Assembly: GCA_918807975.1 (NCBI GenBank)
Contig: OU964919.1
Location: forward strand, 41,299,824 to 41,363,823
DNA from: Aplidium turbinatum
Lineage: Eukaryota; Chordata; Ascidiacea; Aplousobranchia; Polyclinidae
DNA: 64,000 bases
Direction of reading: 5' to 3'
Program-made: the position numbers and the translations under genes
Notes under the pieces: generated by a model
What the model saw: only the letters and a program-made list of their open reading frames with translations
The model's database searches: none
Told to the model about the DNA's origin: nothing
Shown here: positions 21,444-32,539 of the stretch, piece after piece
Layout: the number at the start of each line of letters is the position of its first letter
Position numbering within the stretch: position 1 is the first letter of the stretch

Positions 21444-22141
21444 CAGTGGCGTAGCCAGAAAAAAAATTGTGGGGGCAAATATTTCATGAATTGAAGAGAA
21501 CTATAAAGTGCTTGATTTAAGACATCAGCACCTGATGTGCAGTGGCGTATTTTGGTGGGTTGAGCAAGGGAAGCAATAAAAGTGGTGGGAGGTTGGAGCG
21601 TGCCTAAGGAACGCGTATTCTAGGGAGGTCCGGGGGCATGCCTCCCCGGAATTTTTTTGCAAAATTACACTCAAATAATGGATTATAACGTTTTCTGGAA
21701 ACACTTTTAGGGTAATATTTGTATGCAATTTATTAGCAGATAAACAGCTATTAACTTATTAAAGGTAGCTCTGACACACGAACGGGCAAAAACTGCTGCT
21801 AAAATTAGAAACCACCAAAAACTCAGTTACACAAAAACTCAAAAACTACACAAAAACCCAACAGAGTACCGGTAAGCGATTTTGAAATTGCTTCCACAGA
21901 TTAGTTAAAAGAAACATAAATCGCGTAAACTTTGCGCGATTTACGATTTGGAAAGTTTATTGGTGTCTTTCTGTGTGTCTAAAACAAGTCCTGGGGGGTA
22001 ATAATAGTCAGATGTCTTGAAAAACGATATAAATTTCTACAAATATTATTATAATATCAAAAAAGGGCTCAACTTCGGAATCCAAACTTTGAAAATTTGG
22101 GGGAGGCCATGGCTCCTTTCGCCCCCTTGGCTACGCCAATG
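21444..22141. mobile_element. hAT-type non-autonomous element
   Basis: The ends CAGTGGCGTAGCCAG and GGCTACGCCAATG are flanked by a perfect 8-bp duplication AACTCAGC (21436-21443, 22142-22149). A second similar left end (CAGTGGCGTATTTTGG) occurs inside at about 21542, suggesting a nested relative whose right end I could not place. Non-coding. Confidence 0.8.
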
Positions 22142-22149
22142 AACTCAGC

Positions 22150-22737
22150 ATGTGCTTCAACTCAGCAAGTATATTTCATCTGCTGCCAAAGTCAGCAAAT
22201 GACATTTTTAGCTAGCATGGGACTTGTCTGGTCATCGCTTGCTATACTGAATTCATGAATTTCTGACTTGTGGCATGCCAAGTATTGGCGTGATCAGTTT
22301 TTACTGGCTTGGGTTCATTATTTTTTTAGCTTCAGCCACTTGCTGAAATGTTGCTTCTTCAGTTGTCGCTAGCTCAACTGCCATGTGCTGAGTTCACAAC
22401 CACATACTTGTAGGAGACTCTTATTATACGCAGTGTAGCTTATCAGTAGAACATTTATATGAAATGTCATTCACTACAAAATATTTGAAACTTTTATATC
22501 TCAAAATTTGGCTAAATCACTCCTCAAGAGAAAATAAGTTTTTTTCACTAGATCCGTTTGATAAACCAAATTCTCCATTCCCTTAATAAACTCATCTCAG
22601 GGATTAAAGCAAACAAAAAATACATTCCGTACATCTGGACAAATCCAATGCACAGCTAGTGATGAAATAGGTGCTTCAATAAGCACTATCGTAAGCCTAC
22701 GTTTCATCCAATTATTATGACATCATGCATAGGCCTA
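22150..22737. other. No gene recognised
   Basis: Spacer between the hAT element and the telomere-core MITE. Repeated 'actcagca' words near 22142-22180 and 22370-22395 are noted. No coding frame is supported. Confidence 0.4.
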
Positions 22738-22759
22738 CATCAGAGGGTACCCGGTCAAT

Positions 22760-22988
22760 TGGTCGACAGACATTTGGTCGACAGTCATTTGGTCGACAGA
22801 CATTTGGTCGACAGGACATTTGGTCGACAGACATTTGGTCGACAAGACATTTGGTCGACAGACATTTGGTCGACAGACATTTGGTCGACAGACATTTGGT
22901 CGACAGGACGTTTGGTCGACAGACATTTGGTCGACAGGACATTTGGTCGACAAGACATTTGGTCGACAGGACATTTGGTCGACAGAAC
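22760..22988 (+). repeat. ACATTTGGTCGACAG minisatellite, left arm
   Basis: About a dozen tandem units of 16-17 bp, each containing a GTCGAC palindrome. Units vary mainly by one inserted G or A before 'ACATTTGG'. Mirror image of the array at 23230-23357. Confidence 0.9.
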
Positions 22989-22998
22989 GATTCATTTT

Positions 22999-23230
22999 AG
23001 CGTTAACTAACCCTAACCTAACCCTAACCTAACCCTAACCCTAATCTTAACCCTAACCCTAACCCTAATCTAACCCTAACCTAACCCTAACCTAACCCTA
23101 ACCCTAACTCTAACCCTAACCCTAACCCTAACCCTAACCCTAACCCTAACCCTAACCTAACCTAACCTAACCTAACCTAACCCTAACCCTAACCTTAACC
23201 CTAACCCTAACCTAACCCTAACTCTAACCC
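22999..23230 (-). repeat. Internal telomere-like (TTAGGG)n tract
   Basis: Mostly CCCTAA hexamers on the plus strand with interspersed 5-bp CCTAA units and occasional CTCTAA or TCTTAA variants. It is bounded on both sides by the minisatellite arms of a transposable element and by its target duplication. It therefore came in with that element, not as a chromosome end. Confidence 0.9.
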
Positions 23231-23357
23231 AAATGTCCTGTCGACCAAATGTCTTGTCGACCAAATGTCTGTCGACCAAATGTCTTGTCGACCAAATGTC
23301 TTGTCGACCAAATGTCTTGTCGACCAAATGTCCTGTCGACCAAATGTCTGTCGACCA
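23230..23357 (-). repeat. ACATTTGGTCGACAG minisatellite, right arm (inverted)
   Basis: Seven or eight units of the left-arm repeat in inverted orientation (read as TGTCGACCAAATGTC). The unequal arm lengths suggest independent expansion or contraction. Confidence 0.9.
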
Positions 23358-23931
23358 ATCGACCGGCCACCCATCAGAGGGAGCTTTAAAAATCTCTGAT
23401 TTGGCAACGCCATTGGTTACTCACGCAGATATCGATGTAGTAGTGGAAAAAGTTGAAACTTTACTTGTCTTTTTAATTTTTCTTAAAATTTTCTTATTTT
23501 TTTAAAATTTCAATGCAATCACCTGTATCACATAGTTCAGTACAAGATAACCCTAGTTGGGTTTGCATACATCCAACTTGGTTGTCATCAAAGCACCCCC
23601 TCATAATTCCTAACCCAATTCTGCCCAGGTCGTCCGGTCCAGTAGGATTCCTGTTTTCAGCTGAAAAAGAAAAGAAAAACGTTCAAATCTCAAAAAAAAT
23701 TCTAAAGTGACTTCACAGGCTATATTGCCAACTGCAGCAAATAAGCCTATTAACCTAATAAGTATTTGCTTCTCTCACAAACATACCTAACACATACTTA
23801 TGCATACAATCAGGGTTGGAAGTCGTTAGTAAGAAAGCAATGACTATTTCACTATTCGATAGTGCCCAAAAAAGCAATGACTTTCCGCTATCGATACTTA
23901 AAAAAAGCAATGAATAGCAGTTATTAAAAAT

Positions 23932-24474
23932 CAGGGAGTCGAACCGAACCCGAACCGGATTTTTGTAAACCGGTTTTGGTGCGATCTTGTCTGAACCTTA
24001 ACCGGAATTGAACCGAAAATTTGAGTTAGCTTAAACCCTAACCGAACCCGAACCGGTTGAAAAAAGCGGTTCACTTCAACATTACGTCATTGTTCGCATT
24101 GTGGTAAGTGAAGTTGTACGTAGCATGTTGTTATCTTGGAGGCCACATTGTACGGATAAATTATAGCCTATTCCGTAACACACGATCCACTATCATCGAT
24201 GCTTTGGAGAGGAATTTTTTGACCAGTGTTGGATTTCAATAGTAGGCCTAGGCCTAATTTTATCGGACCCGAACCGGAACTTATAAAACCGGTGTTGAGA
24301 CTATTTTTGTCGAAACCGAACCGTACCCGAACCACAAATCATTGTTGTTGAACCGGAGCTAAACCGGAACTCTTAAGTTTCTTCGAACCCAAACCGGAAC
24401 TGAACCAAATTTTGAAACAATCTTTGATCCAGAACCGGACCCGAACTGGAAAAATCAAACGGTTCGACTCCCTG
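23932..24474. mobile_element. hAT MITE built of AACCGGAACC-like words
   Basis: The ends CAGGGAGTCGAACCGAACC and (inverted) CAGGGAGTCGAACCG are flanked by TTAAAAAT (23924-23931, 24475-24482). The whole 543-bp body is studded with 'gaaccgg' and 'ccggttc' words in both orientations, so the strand can fold extensively. Non-coding. Confidence 0.8.
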
Positions 24475-24506
24475 TTAAAAATATTGTATTTTATTGTATT
24501 TGGGTA

Positions 24507-24773
24507 AGGTAAAGGTCCCATACTCAGGTACTGAGCTTTGGGGAATGAGAAGATAAGGTTTTCATTATACTAAGCCTTCGGCACTAAGGAGAGTAGGGTG
24601 GCCAGTTCCTTTCTCTCGGCCGCCTTTACTTCAGCAACTACGCCCACCCAATTTATTACACCCTGGGTAGAGGTGAGCGGTGTTTTTCAACAACCAGCTG
24701 AAGCCGGGAGTCGAACCAGGATTGCATAATTGGAAAGCCAACGCCTTATCCGTTGCGCCATCCCACCGCGCTA
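24507..24773 (-). repeat. tRNA-derived SINE (family B), copy 1
   Basis: The tRNA-like head is at the right (minus sense): GGATGGCGCAACGGATAAGG with the B-box-like GGTTCGACTCCC. A conserved body follows ('ccctgggtagaggtgagcgg' on plus). Flanked by the 11-bp duplication GTATTTGGGTA (24496-24506, 24774-24784). Homologous to 25296-25558. Not a functional tRNA. Confidence 0.85.
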
Positions 24774-25295
24774 GTATTTGGGTATTTAACGAATAATAAC
24801 GACTCTCACTGGCATGGTTTTTCTGAACTGTGTTGCCTTAATCCTTTAAAGTTCGAAAACCGGAAGGGGACTAGGTCGGATAGTAATCCGAAAACTAAAT
24901 CTCGTAAATTCGTTTTGACGACGAAGTAAGTGAACAACAAAAAATGATTCAGCAGTTCTCCTAAATATCGATTAGTGAAAAACGAATAATGATTTCGTTG
25001 CTTGCATAAAAAAGCAGTCAATAACGCGCATTTGATATTTAAGTTATTTTTAAAAGGAATGGGTATAAGCATTCGATATTCAGAATGGAACGAATAATGC
25101 TATCGAATAGTGACAACTAGTCGTTACTTCCAACCCTAGTAGCATACAATCATACCTACTCAACATCGTACAGTATCGAAACTCCGACAGTGATAGTGCA
25201 TAAATGTGAAGACATGATGACAATTCAATGTTGAAAACATATTTCTTCAATGTTTAATTGAAAATTTATTTCAAACAATATGGTAGGCTATTATA

Positions 25296-25558
25296 AAGGT
25301 AAAGGTGAGTCCCACACTTGAATCCAAGCATCGGGGGATGAGAAGATAAGCTTCTCATTATACTAAGCCATCGGCACTAACGAGAGGAGGGTGGCCAGTT
25401 CCTTTCTCCTGGCCGCCTCCACTTCAGCTATTACGCCCACCCAATTCATTACACCCTGGGTAGAGGTGAGCGGTGTTTGTCAACATCCAGCATAAGCCGT
25501 GAGTCGAACCAGGATTGCGTGATTGGAAAGCGAGCGCCTTACCCGCTGCGCCATCCCA
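25296..25558 (-). repeat. tRNA-derived SINE (family B), copy 2
   Basis: Same family as 24507-24773, with its own 11-bp duplication AGGCTATTATA (25285-25295, 25559-25569). The duplicated target already contains GGCTA of a TAGGCTA heptamer, so that heptamer predates the SINE insertion. Confidence 0.85.
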
Positions 25559-25569
25559 AGGCTATTATA

Positions 25570-26282
25570 CAAAACTTAATTTTTATTTAAGAATTTATTG
25601 CAGCATGGCGATTCTAAAAGAAGGCACTGTCTCCTCCGAGATGATGGAAGTTGTTTAGTAGACTACGTTTTAATTCCAGCATTGATTGCCTTTTGTACAA
25701 AAATCTTTCAAGATTCGCGGATTTTTGCTGTGTGGGTTAGGTGTATGTTGATATTATAATAATAATGTTATGGTTTTATTTACTGTCACTCCACTGTCTC
25801 CACAACAGCTGTGGGCTTTTAGGGACAGGGTTTAGGTATGTTTAATTTTATATCAGGTTTACGATGTCATCACACGATTACCTGACTGATAGTTGATAGT
25901 GGACCTCGGGCTTTCGGAAGAATAACCTCAATTACCTCATTGCCACGTTTCTGGGCCTCTTTAAACAGATTTCTACTCGGAGAAAGCATTTTCTTCTGTG
26001 AATATCCTAGTAGCTAGAGGCTGGGCCCCTCAACACTTTGTAAAAAATCCTAAAAGAGTTACATTTTACCTAAAAAAATGGTTCGTTACTATCATTGATA
26101 CTTTAACTTTCGTGGTTGCGTATGAAATAATTTATTCACCGGACCGCTAAAAGCATTCAATTTGTCACACTGGACCTTTATTAACATTAGTTGAGTAACC
26201 TTTCCTTAGGTTATTAAAGTTAGTTCCCTCAGCATTTACGCCGGCTTCATCTTCAAGACATTGGAGGATGATCTCGTTATAT
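25570..26282. other. No gene recognised
   Basis: Intergenic. No supported coding frame or repeat boundary. Confidence 0.45.
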
Positions 26283-26745
26283 CAGTGATTCCCAAACTTT
26301 TTCTATTTGCGTACCTACCATTTAGCAGTTTCATACAGTGTTCGCGTACCACCTACGTTACGACCAAAAAGTCTCAAAAATATACAATAAAAGGCAAGAA
26401 AGTTTAACGAACAATTTTTAAAGGGCGTCGCATCATGATTCCGCTTCGTATCTAAACTCAATTGTATAATAAAGCGCTCACAGATATTGTTATAGCCTAC
26501 TCTAACATGTGCAATTGTGCATGAGAACTCATCATTGCAAAATTGTAGCAATTGCTTATGGTTTAACAATCACACAGCGCAATTCTAAACTCATTTCGTC
26601 GCGAGACAAATGGCTTGGCTAGAACAAATGGCGAGGCGAGAAACACAAATAAATAAAAATGACAGAAATTCCTATCGCTGACTACGGTGCAAATCCAACA
26701 AAAATTTTCAAAAACGTCGCAACGAAAGAAGTTTAAGAACCACTG
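26283..26745. mobile_element. hAT-like element
   Basis: The ends CAGTGATTCCCAAACTTTTT and (inverted) CAGTGGTTCTTAAACTTCTT are the common 'CAGTG.TTC..AAAC' hAT terminus. The flanking 8-mers do not match convincingly, so the insertion is probably old. No transposase recognised. Confidence 0.6.
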
Positions 26746-26831
26746 ACCTAGATGTTGGGTCATATTAAACGTTTGAATCTCCTACGAATAAAATTAATTA
26801 TGACACAATAATGCACTTGCACAAATCGTAT

Positions 26832-27138
26832 TGTTTTTGTTTGTTTTATCTTTATCCTGCATTGCGGGAAAGCGGACTTGAGGGCTATGCATCGGTGTAC
26901 GCCTTCCGACATACACCTGACCCACGCTGCAGCCGACGGCAATGTCTGTTTCCGGTTGTCTACTCTACTTATGACTTAAATTTGGTACTACCCACTACTC
27001 GAAATCGATCACTGGATAGAGGCAATTATCGTAAAGTTTCTTGCCCAGAGAAACAACAGCAAGTGCGGGTGGCTGGAGTCGAACATGCAGGCTCTCGACT
27101 GCGAGCCCAACGCGCTAACCACTCGGCCACTGCTGCTG
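26832..27138 (-). repeat. tRNA-Ser-like SINE (family S), complete copy
   Basis: In minus sense it starts GCAGTGGCCGAGTGGTTAGC with a B-box-like GTTCGACTCC, continues through an about 200-bp body, and ends in an AAAC-rich tail. The same SINE is present at 51745-51972 plus 55134-55230, where an LTR retrotransposon splits it. This copy is the uninterrupted reference. The minus-strand frame across it is not a protein gene. Confidence 0.85.
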
Positions 27139-28261
27139 TATTTTGTCAACCGTGGACGTCTCTCCGGAATCATATACAGTATGTCATTGAAGAGTTTATG
27201 CTCTGCATCCACACCTACATGCCCCAGTGTCTTTAACATCTCAGTACCGTACTGATATCGTCTGGTCCAACAGCTTTATTTAATTGAGTTTGGTTTATGG
27301 CATGTTCAATTTAGCTTTTTGAATTTTTGGTCAAGGCCGTTGACAGGATTTCTCGGGCTCGGTACCAATTTATTTTCGGGCCCCATTCGTCGACAATGTT
27401 ATGAATAGGCTATAAAGGTTGCTGTTAAAATGAGGATGACACATGCCGTTCAAAGTAGAAAATTAAGAGGAATAGATCAAACCCGATATGCCAAAAGCAT
27501 GGTTGTTTAACAAATCTTGCGCAATCTTAAAATTTCCCGAACCGCGAAACTTACTATCTCTATTTAGTGGTTGCTTTTTTGAACTTTTATTTGTCACATG
27601 ACGCCAGCGTATTACTTCCCGATTCCATTGATGTTTCACTAGTCATTCTAGGCTCACCAGAAGAGAATTTACAGCAAAATTAGTGCAAACGGTCAGAAAA
27701 TTTTCAATTTGATTTGGGGAAGGTTTTTGGGCCAAAGTCAAACATTTGATGATTGCTGCAATCCGAAAAGCGGCTTTGGTCTAATTTTTAGTCCAGAAAT
27801 AGGGATAGCAATCTTCTTACCTGTGCCATTTCAGTTTTTGAGTTTAAACAAACATTATAACTTATTTATTTGGAAATTCCTGTTTCGAGTTATATTTCAC
27901 TAAATATTCGTGGTTAGAGAAATCACTATAGCCTACTAGACTAAACTAAATTTTTTTTTTACTGTTTGGTGGCTGAAGTGGCTATTTTACCACCTGAGAG
28001 CTGAGGTGGGCCCGGTGCCCAGAAGGGAGCCGGTACTTTACCATCTGACGGCTGAAGTGGCTGTTTTAACCTCTGATGGCAATTCCTTTAGATCTGATTA
28101 TATAAAGATCTTGATAATGTTTGAAGTAGCGGGGAATCTTTTAAATCCAGGCCCCTTAAATAGTCCGGACCCGGGTCCAAAAGTACCACCTAGACCCCCC
28201 TGTCAACGCCCCTGTCTTCGGTCCTGATAATGGTTCACTGAATTTGAAAGGTCTTACAGTT
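27139..28261. other. No gene recognised
   Basis: No coding frame supported. Two hAT-like end words, 'ccgttgacagg' (about 27348) and 'ctgtcaacgcccctg' (about 28200), may bound a decayed element but I could not confirm a target duplication. Confidence 0.4.
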
Positions 28262-29905
28262 CAATCTGGATCTTCATACAAATCAGATAAATACTTCCTG
28301 CCACCTTTTTTGTATTTCATTTTTTTCCATTAGTATTTCACCCATTTTACTCTTTAAAAATCCTGACTTTGACGAAGAATTGTGCTTTGCAGTTAACATC
28401 TTGATTTTTTGATGTGTTTCTCTTGGGCTGAGATTATACAACTTTTCGATTGATGTGCATTCGTCAATCGTCATTCAAGCATTTTCCACAGGCTTTGTAA
28501 ACATACTTTCTTTATTTGTTTGTTCAACTTTTGATATTCATTTTTATTGTGTTTTTTTTGTCGTCTTTCTTCCATCAACTCTAAGATTTCTTCTGTCATC
28601 CAGTTTTTATGTCGTTGGTATTTTATTTTAGAACTTATTTCATTGACTTTATTAATCGAATCTTTGATAATGCTGAAGTGTTTCTTCTGCGGTCGTCGTT
28701 TTTTTTTTTTCTGTGTTACTGCTTGTCATTTGCATTAATTGTGAAAGCTTGTTGGAATTTCTCTTCAATGATTTTGTCTTCTCTGCATGTGTTCCAGTTA
28801 AAGTGAATGGTTCTTTTCTTCTTGTTTTGTCTTTGTAGTCTAAATCTGAATTTTGCAACAACAAGATTGTGATCACTATCGCGCAGTCTGCCGATGGAAA
28901 TGCATTTACATCTAAAATCGACGTTCTAAATTTCTGTGGTACGATAACGTAATCAATTTGATTACGCGTTTGGTCATTTGCGCTTTTCCATGTCCAAAGT
29001 TTCCTGGGATGTATTTCAAAGCAAATGTTTGTTATGCATAGCTTGTTTCATTGGCACCATTCAAGGTTGTTGCTCTATCATTTTATTGACCGAGTCCGAA
29101 TTTTCCCATACACTTTTGATCAATATCTGTTTTGCCAACTTTCGCATTAAAGTCCCTCATAATTATTTCCAACTCATTATGTTTACATTCTTTCAAGACT
29201 TCATTCAGATCGTCGTAGAAACAAGTGATCTCTTCATCTGTAGTATCTGAAGTTGGCGCATAAACTTGTATTAAACATAGATTTTGGTGTACATTTTTTA
29301 TCTTAACCATCAAAATTTTGTTAGAAATTACACAGAAACCCATAATATTATTTGCAAATTCAGGATTGATGATAACTCCTACTCCCTTTGAGTGCTTATT
29401 GTTTTCAGAATACATAATTGTCTAGCCTTCTTTATTTATTCGTCCGCTGCTATTCCCCCTCATCTCTGATATACCCAAGATTTTGATATCCATTCTCTTC
29501 ATTTATTTTAAGATGTAGTTTAATTTTCCCTTCTGATACAATGCTCAAACGTTCCATGTTGCAAGCTTAAAAATTTTCTTTTTCCATTGTTTTCGAAAAT
29601 TTTGCTTTTGTTGTTCGTTTGCAGTGGCTGTTTGACGGTCCGTCCGACCTGCAAGCCACCAGAATTTTGCCCAATCGAGGTGCCTTTGTTTGAGAGATAA
29701 GCCGCTGTTCACGCTGTTCAGCTTTATTTGTTCATGTATACTTTTCATCCAGGTATATGTGGCCAAGAGTTTATTGTAATGTCGGCCAGTCCTGTGCCCC
29801 ACCATCTTGGCTGCTTTGGGTTTGTTCTCAGCATTACTAGTTTCGCCATGTAGAGGCGATGGTGTTGGTCTTCAGGAACCAAACCTTCAGACTTCGTATA
29901 TAGTT
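28262..29905 (-). pseudogene. LINE 5' portion: endonuclease domain, decayed
   Basis: Minus-strand frames give, in order: an N-terminal leader (GRHYNKLLATYTWMKS, about 29790), IFKLATWNV (start of an exonuclease-endonuclease-phosphatase domain, about 29550), GVGVIINPEF, LCLIQVYAPTSDTTDEEI and IIMRDFNAKVG (about 29160), a linker with KNWMTEEILELMEERRKTKN (about 28590), and a stretch ending KRWQEVF near 28283. This is the APE-type endonuclease half of a non-LTR retrotransposon, probably RTE-related. Reverse transcriptase is absent downstream, so the 3' part is lost. Several stops and frame changes. Not active. Confidence 0.75.
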
Positions 29906-29909
29906 AGCC

Positions 29910-30190
29910 CAGGCGCGGATTTATGGGGGGGGCCCAGGGGGCCCGGGCCCCCCCGAAATTTTGTGAAAAATTGTATGTTTACGCATCAAATGGTTTGATA
30001 TGCTTCTAAACAGCTGATATTAGTCCCTCAGCATCACAATTGATGAAAATGGTTGTTTTAATGTCTATTTTCTAGCATATCGTATATGTCGTAGTATCAT
30101 TGTTCATATCTGTTTAGCTTTTTCTTTCTTTTTAATTGATTTTCAAATTTTCTGGCCCCCCCCCGAAAAAAACTCTTAGATTCGCGCTTG
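29910..30190. mobile_element. hAT MITE (family M2)
   Basis: The ends CAGGCGCGGATTTATGGG and AGATTCGCGCTTG are flanked by a perfect 8-bp duplication AGTTAGCC (29902-29909, 30191-30198). G/C runs lie near the ends, with an AT-rich centre. Similar in style to family M1 but not the same sequence. Confidence 0.8.
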
Positions 30191-30228
30191 AGTTAGCCTA
30201 TATCTCTCTATTTCTTAACTGAAATAGT

Positions 30229-31128
30229 CAGTGTTGTACGCGTCAATGAAATAAATTGACGGCGTCAGCGCGAATTGCCTAAAAACTTTACGGCGTAAAG
30301 TACTGCGTCAGCTCTTAAAGAAATTCACGGCGTCAGCGTCAGCGCTAATTTCTAGCGCTATTTTAGTTAGGGTCTCACAAAACGGAAATATTTCTACCAA
30401 ATGTAAGCTAACAATAGCTATAAATAAAGAGCAGGTTTTATGTTTTGAGACTGTGTTGTAATTAGCTGCTTTAGCTTATTAGTTATTTCTTTGTAGAAAC
30501 ACAAGCATTTCAAAACGTTTGTCTGACAATCTGCTGCGTTTGGGACGCATAATGTCCTTTCCAAGCAAAAACATGCGTTCCACAGCAGCGCTGAATGGTA
30601 TTGGCGTGTTGTATTTCAAAAACAAGTCTTGAAAACGTTTACTCGGAAAGGTAGCCTATCACTGTTTCAAACGTGCTGTGATGGCTTAGCATATATAAAT
30701 CTTATTTTAACGAGGTCCACTGCACCAACATCGCTCTTTTCAGGGGCATAGAGCTCTTGAAATAAAGTATCTTCAACCTCTGCGATGACATTCATTGATT
30801 TTTCGCTTTCTCTCTCTGATCCATCGTTCTCGATACTGCTCACGATATGAGTGATCACCATTTGGAGAACTTCTTCCGCTTGTATTCCAGGGAGCCATTC
30901 CAACCAACGCAAAAGCCAGTAATTTGGATGAGTCGCGCTTGCCAATACATTGTGAAACTCTCATTGTGAACCGAGATTTTCCATGAAAACAAAAAATGAC
31001 GCATAGCGCTTGACGCTTAAAATCGGCAAAATAGTTGACGGCGCTATCACTTCCGTCAACTAAAAAATAAATTGACGGCGCTAGCCTCAGCGTCAACAAA
31101 AAGTTGACGCCGTCAACGTACAACACTG
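30229..31128 (-). mobile_element. hAT element, internally deleted
   Basis: The ends CAGTGTTGTACGCGTCAA and ACGTACAACACTG are flanked by a perfect 8-bp duplication GAAATAGT (30221-30228, 31129-31136). The termini repeat 'ttgacggcg' words. It contains a C-terminal transposase remnant in minus sense. The perfect TSD suggests a moderately young insertion. Confidence 0.9.
30479..30990 (-). pseudogene. hAT transposase remnant with intact dimerisation domain
   Basis: Minus-strand frames read THPNYWLLRWLEWLPGIQAE, then EEVLQMVITHI, LVKIRFIYAKPSQHV, then in a second frame FPSKRFQDLFLKYNTPIPFS and AAVERMFLLGKDIMRPKRSR, ending with a stop at 30479. The last block is the hAT dimerisation motif ('P.S.A.VER.FS..K....KR..L'). 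The catalytic N-terminal region is missing, as expected for an internally deleted hAT copy. It lies in the sense and place expected within 30229-31128. Confidence 0.75.
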
Positions 31129-31196
31129 GAAATAGTAGACTACCATTTAAATATTAAAGCTTTGGTAGAGAGTTTGCTTTGTTGAGCCATAAAGAA

Positions 31197-31730
31197 AGCA
31201 GGTTTAACATGATGTATTACATACACAAATATAACATAATTAAAAATAAACTCTAACGTTTTCGACACGTACGTGTGTCCTCATCAGGAATTACATATCT
31301 GCAATATACATAAAATAAAATTGTAAGGTAAATTTGACTTTGCACTATAACTGTATACTAACGACACTCCAGACTGACAAGCACAAACTGAACAAGTGAT
31401 AGAGGAATGATTACAAGTAAATTATACGGTGGGAAACAGATCACATGAGGTGTAAACTACAGGCATTTTGCAAACAATTAGAACACACACAAAAGGAACG
31501 ATGAACAACAGGCGAATAACTGCCGGTTGAGAGACGGATTATTACGTTTGATTCTTAAGGCTTCCATCATCTTAGTCTGAAATTCAGATCTTACAATACC
31601 TTCCAATTTTCATTTTATGTATATTGCAGATATGTAATTCCTGATGAGGACACACGTACGTGTCGAAAACGTTAGAGTTACTTTTAATTATGTTATATTT
31701 GTGTATGTAATACATCATGTTAAACCTGCT
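31197..31730. mobile_element. Palindromic MITE with long arms and a CTGATGAG...CGAAA motif
   Basis: About 115-bp arms are inverted repeats (31197-31315; 31612-31730), starting AGCAGGTTTAACATGATG. Each arm carries CTGATGAG followed 15 bases later by CGAAA (plus strand 31641-31668; minus strand 31287-31260). This resembles the conserved core of a hammerhead ribozyme. The centre is unrelated, non-coding sequence. No clear target duplication. Confidence 0.7.
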
Positions 31731-32539
31731 AAAGTTACTTGGTTTTATTTCTCTATGGTTCATTTAAATATTATTTGAAGACTATCCAGTTTGATCCCAC
31801 GATGGAATGTTTGCAACAACCAATAGACCTAGCCAGTTGGGCTACGTGCAATACAATTCATAAAGATATCACTCTTTTCTATTTAGCATTAACGTATCTT
31901 TATTGGGCTATATGTTGCAAAAGACCACCTATAAGGCTACGTTATTCAAAGTAGAGCCAATGCTTTTCAACAGGGTTTCGTTTGTTCAAAGAGTTCCGTA
32001 AGGGTTCTTGGTTTTTAAGAGAATGGACTTTTTTCTTTAGTAGGCCATACTGATGCGTCATTCCGAATTTTTAGATTATCGTGCAGCATTTACACTCCAA
32101 GTAGGCCACTTAATCAAACAAAAGACCATTTCTGACTTTGTAACTTTTGTGATAAGTTATCTGTTTATTCGTTGAAGTGTTTAATTACTTTTGAAGTTTA
32201 ATAGCGAAATATTTGATATTTTCACAAGCCATAATTGATTTCTAAGTTTTATTAGTGATGATCCCGTGACAAACGCAAAAGTAAATCTGGGGTTACGCAA
32301 TGACAAAAAGGTTGAAGACCGCTGAATTAGACTCAAGCATAGCTAGTTACTTAGAAATACAGCCACAATTCCTTTTTTTTACCCAAAATTAGTTTTTTTG
32401 CTTTTGTTTCATTTAGCATTAAATTTCTTTGTGAAGAGTCTTGTTTCGAAGAGTAACTTATTGATTTGTCTACCGGAGCCATTTGAAATGAAATTCTTTC
32501 TAGCCTACAAGGCAAAACGAACTTCTTCACTAAGAATCA
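31731..32539. other. No gene recognised
   Basis: Intergenic. A 'gttgaagaccgctg' word near 32310 may be the right end of a decayed hAT element. Confidence 0.4.

Larger units (their letters stand above)
22746..23371. mobile_element. Inverted-repeat MITE with minisatellite arms and telomeric core
   Basis: The ends GGTACCCGGTCAATTGG and (inverted) GGTGGCCGGTCGATTGG are flanked by the perfect 8-bp duplication CATCAGAG (22738-22745, 23372-23379). The left arm is a 16-17-bp tandem array (ACATTTGGTCGACAG), the right arm is the same array inverted, and the centre is about 230 bp of (CCCTAA)n-type repeat. GG-starting ends with 8-9-bp duplications occur in Merlin, and 8 bp also in hAT. Superfamily open. 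Frames running through the arms are repeat artefacts. Confidence 0.8.
23811..25142. mobile_element. hAT-type element hosting a hAT MITE and a SINE
   Basis: The left end CAGGGTTGGAAGTCGTTAGT and the inverted right end AGGGTTGGAAGTAACGACTA are flanked by CATACAAT (23803-23810, 25143-25150). The interior shows 'cgaatagtg' motifs near both ends. It has received a hAT MITE (23932-24474) and a SINE (24507-24773). The extreme right end departs from the expected CCCTG and may have been altered after insertion. No transposase recognised. Confidence 0.7.

Noticed and set aside
22715-23032. Overlapping 70-97-codon frames of Cys/Arg/Asp-rich repeats
   Set aside because: Arise in all frames from the 16-17-bp GTCGAC minisatellite, so not genes.
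22999-23230. True chromosome end
   Set aside because: The telomeric tract is internal, flanked by inverted arrays and an 8-bp target duplication, with unique sequence on both sides.
22746-23371. CRISPR-like array of short repeats
   Set aside because: Units are directly tandem with no unique spacers, in a eukaryotic MITE.
26811-27236. 141-codon open frame on plus
   Set aside because: Runs antisense through a complete tRNA-derived SINE.
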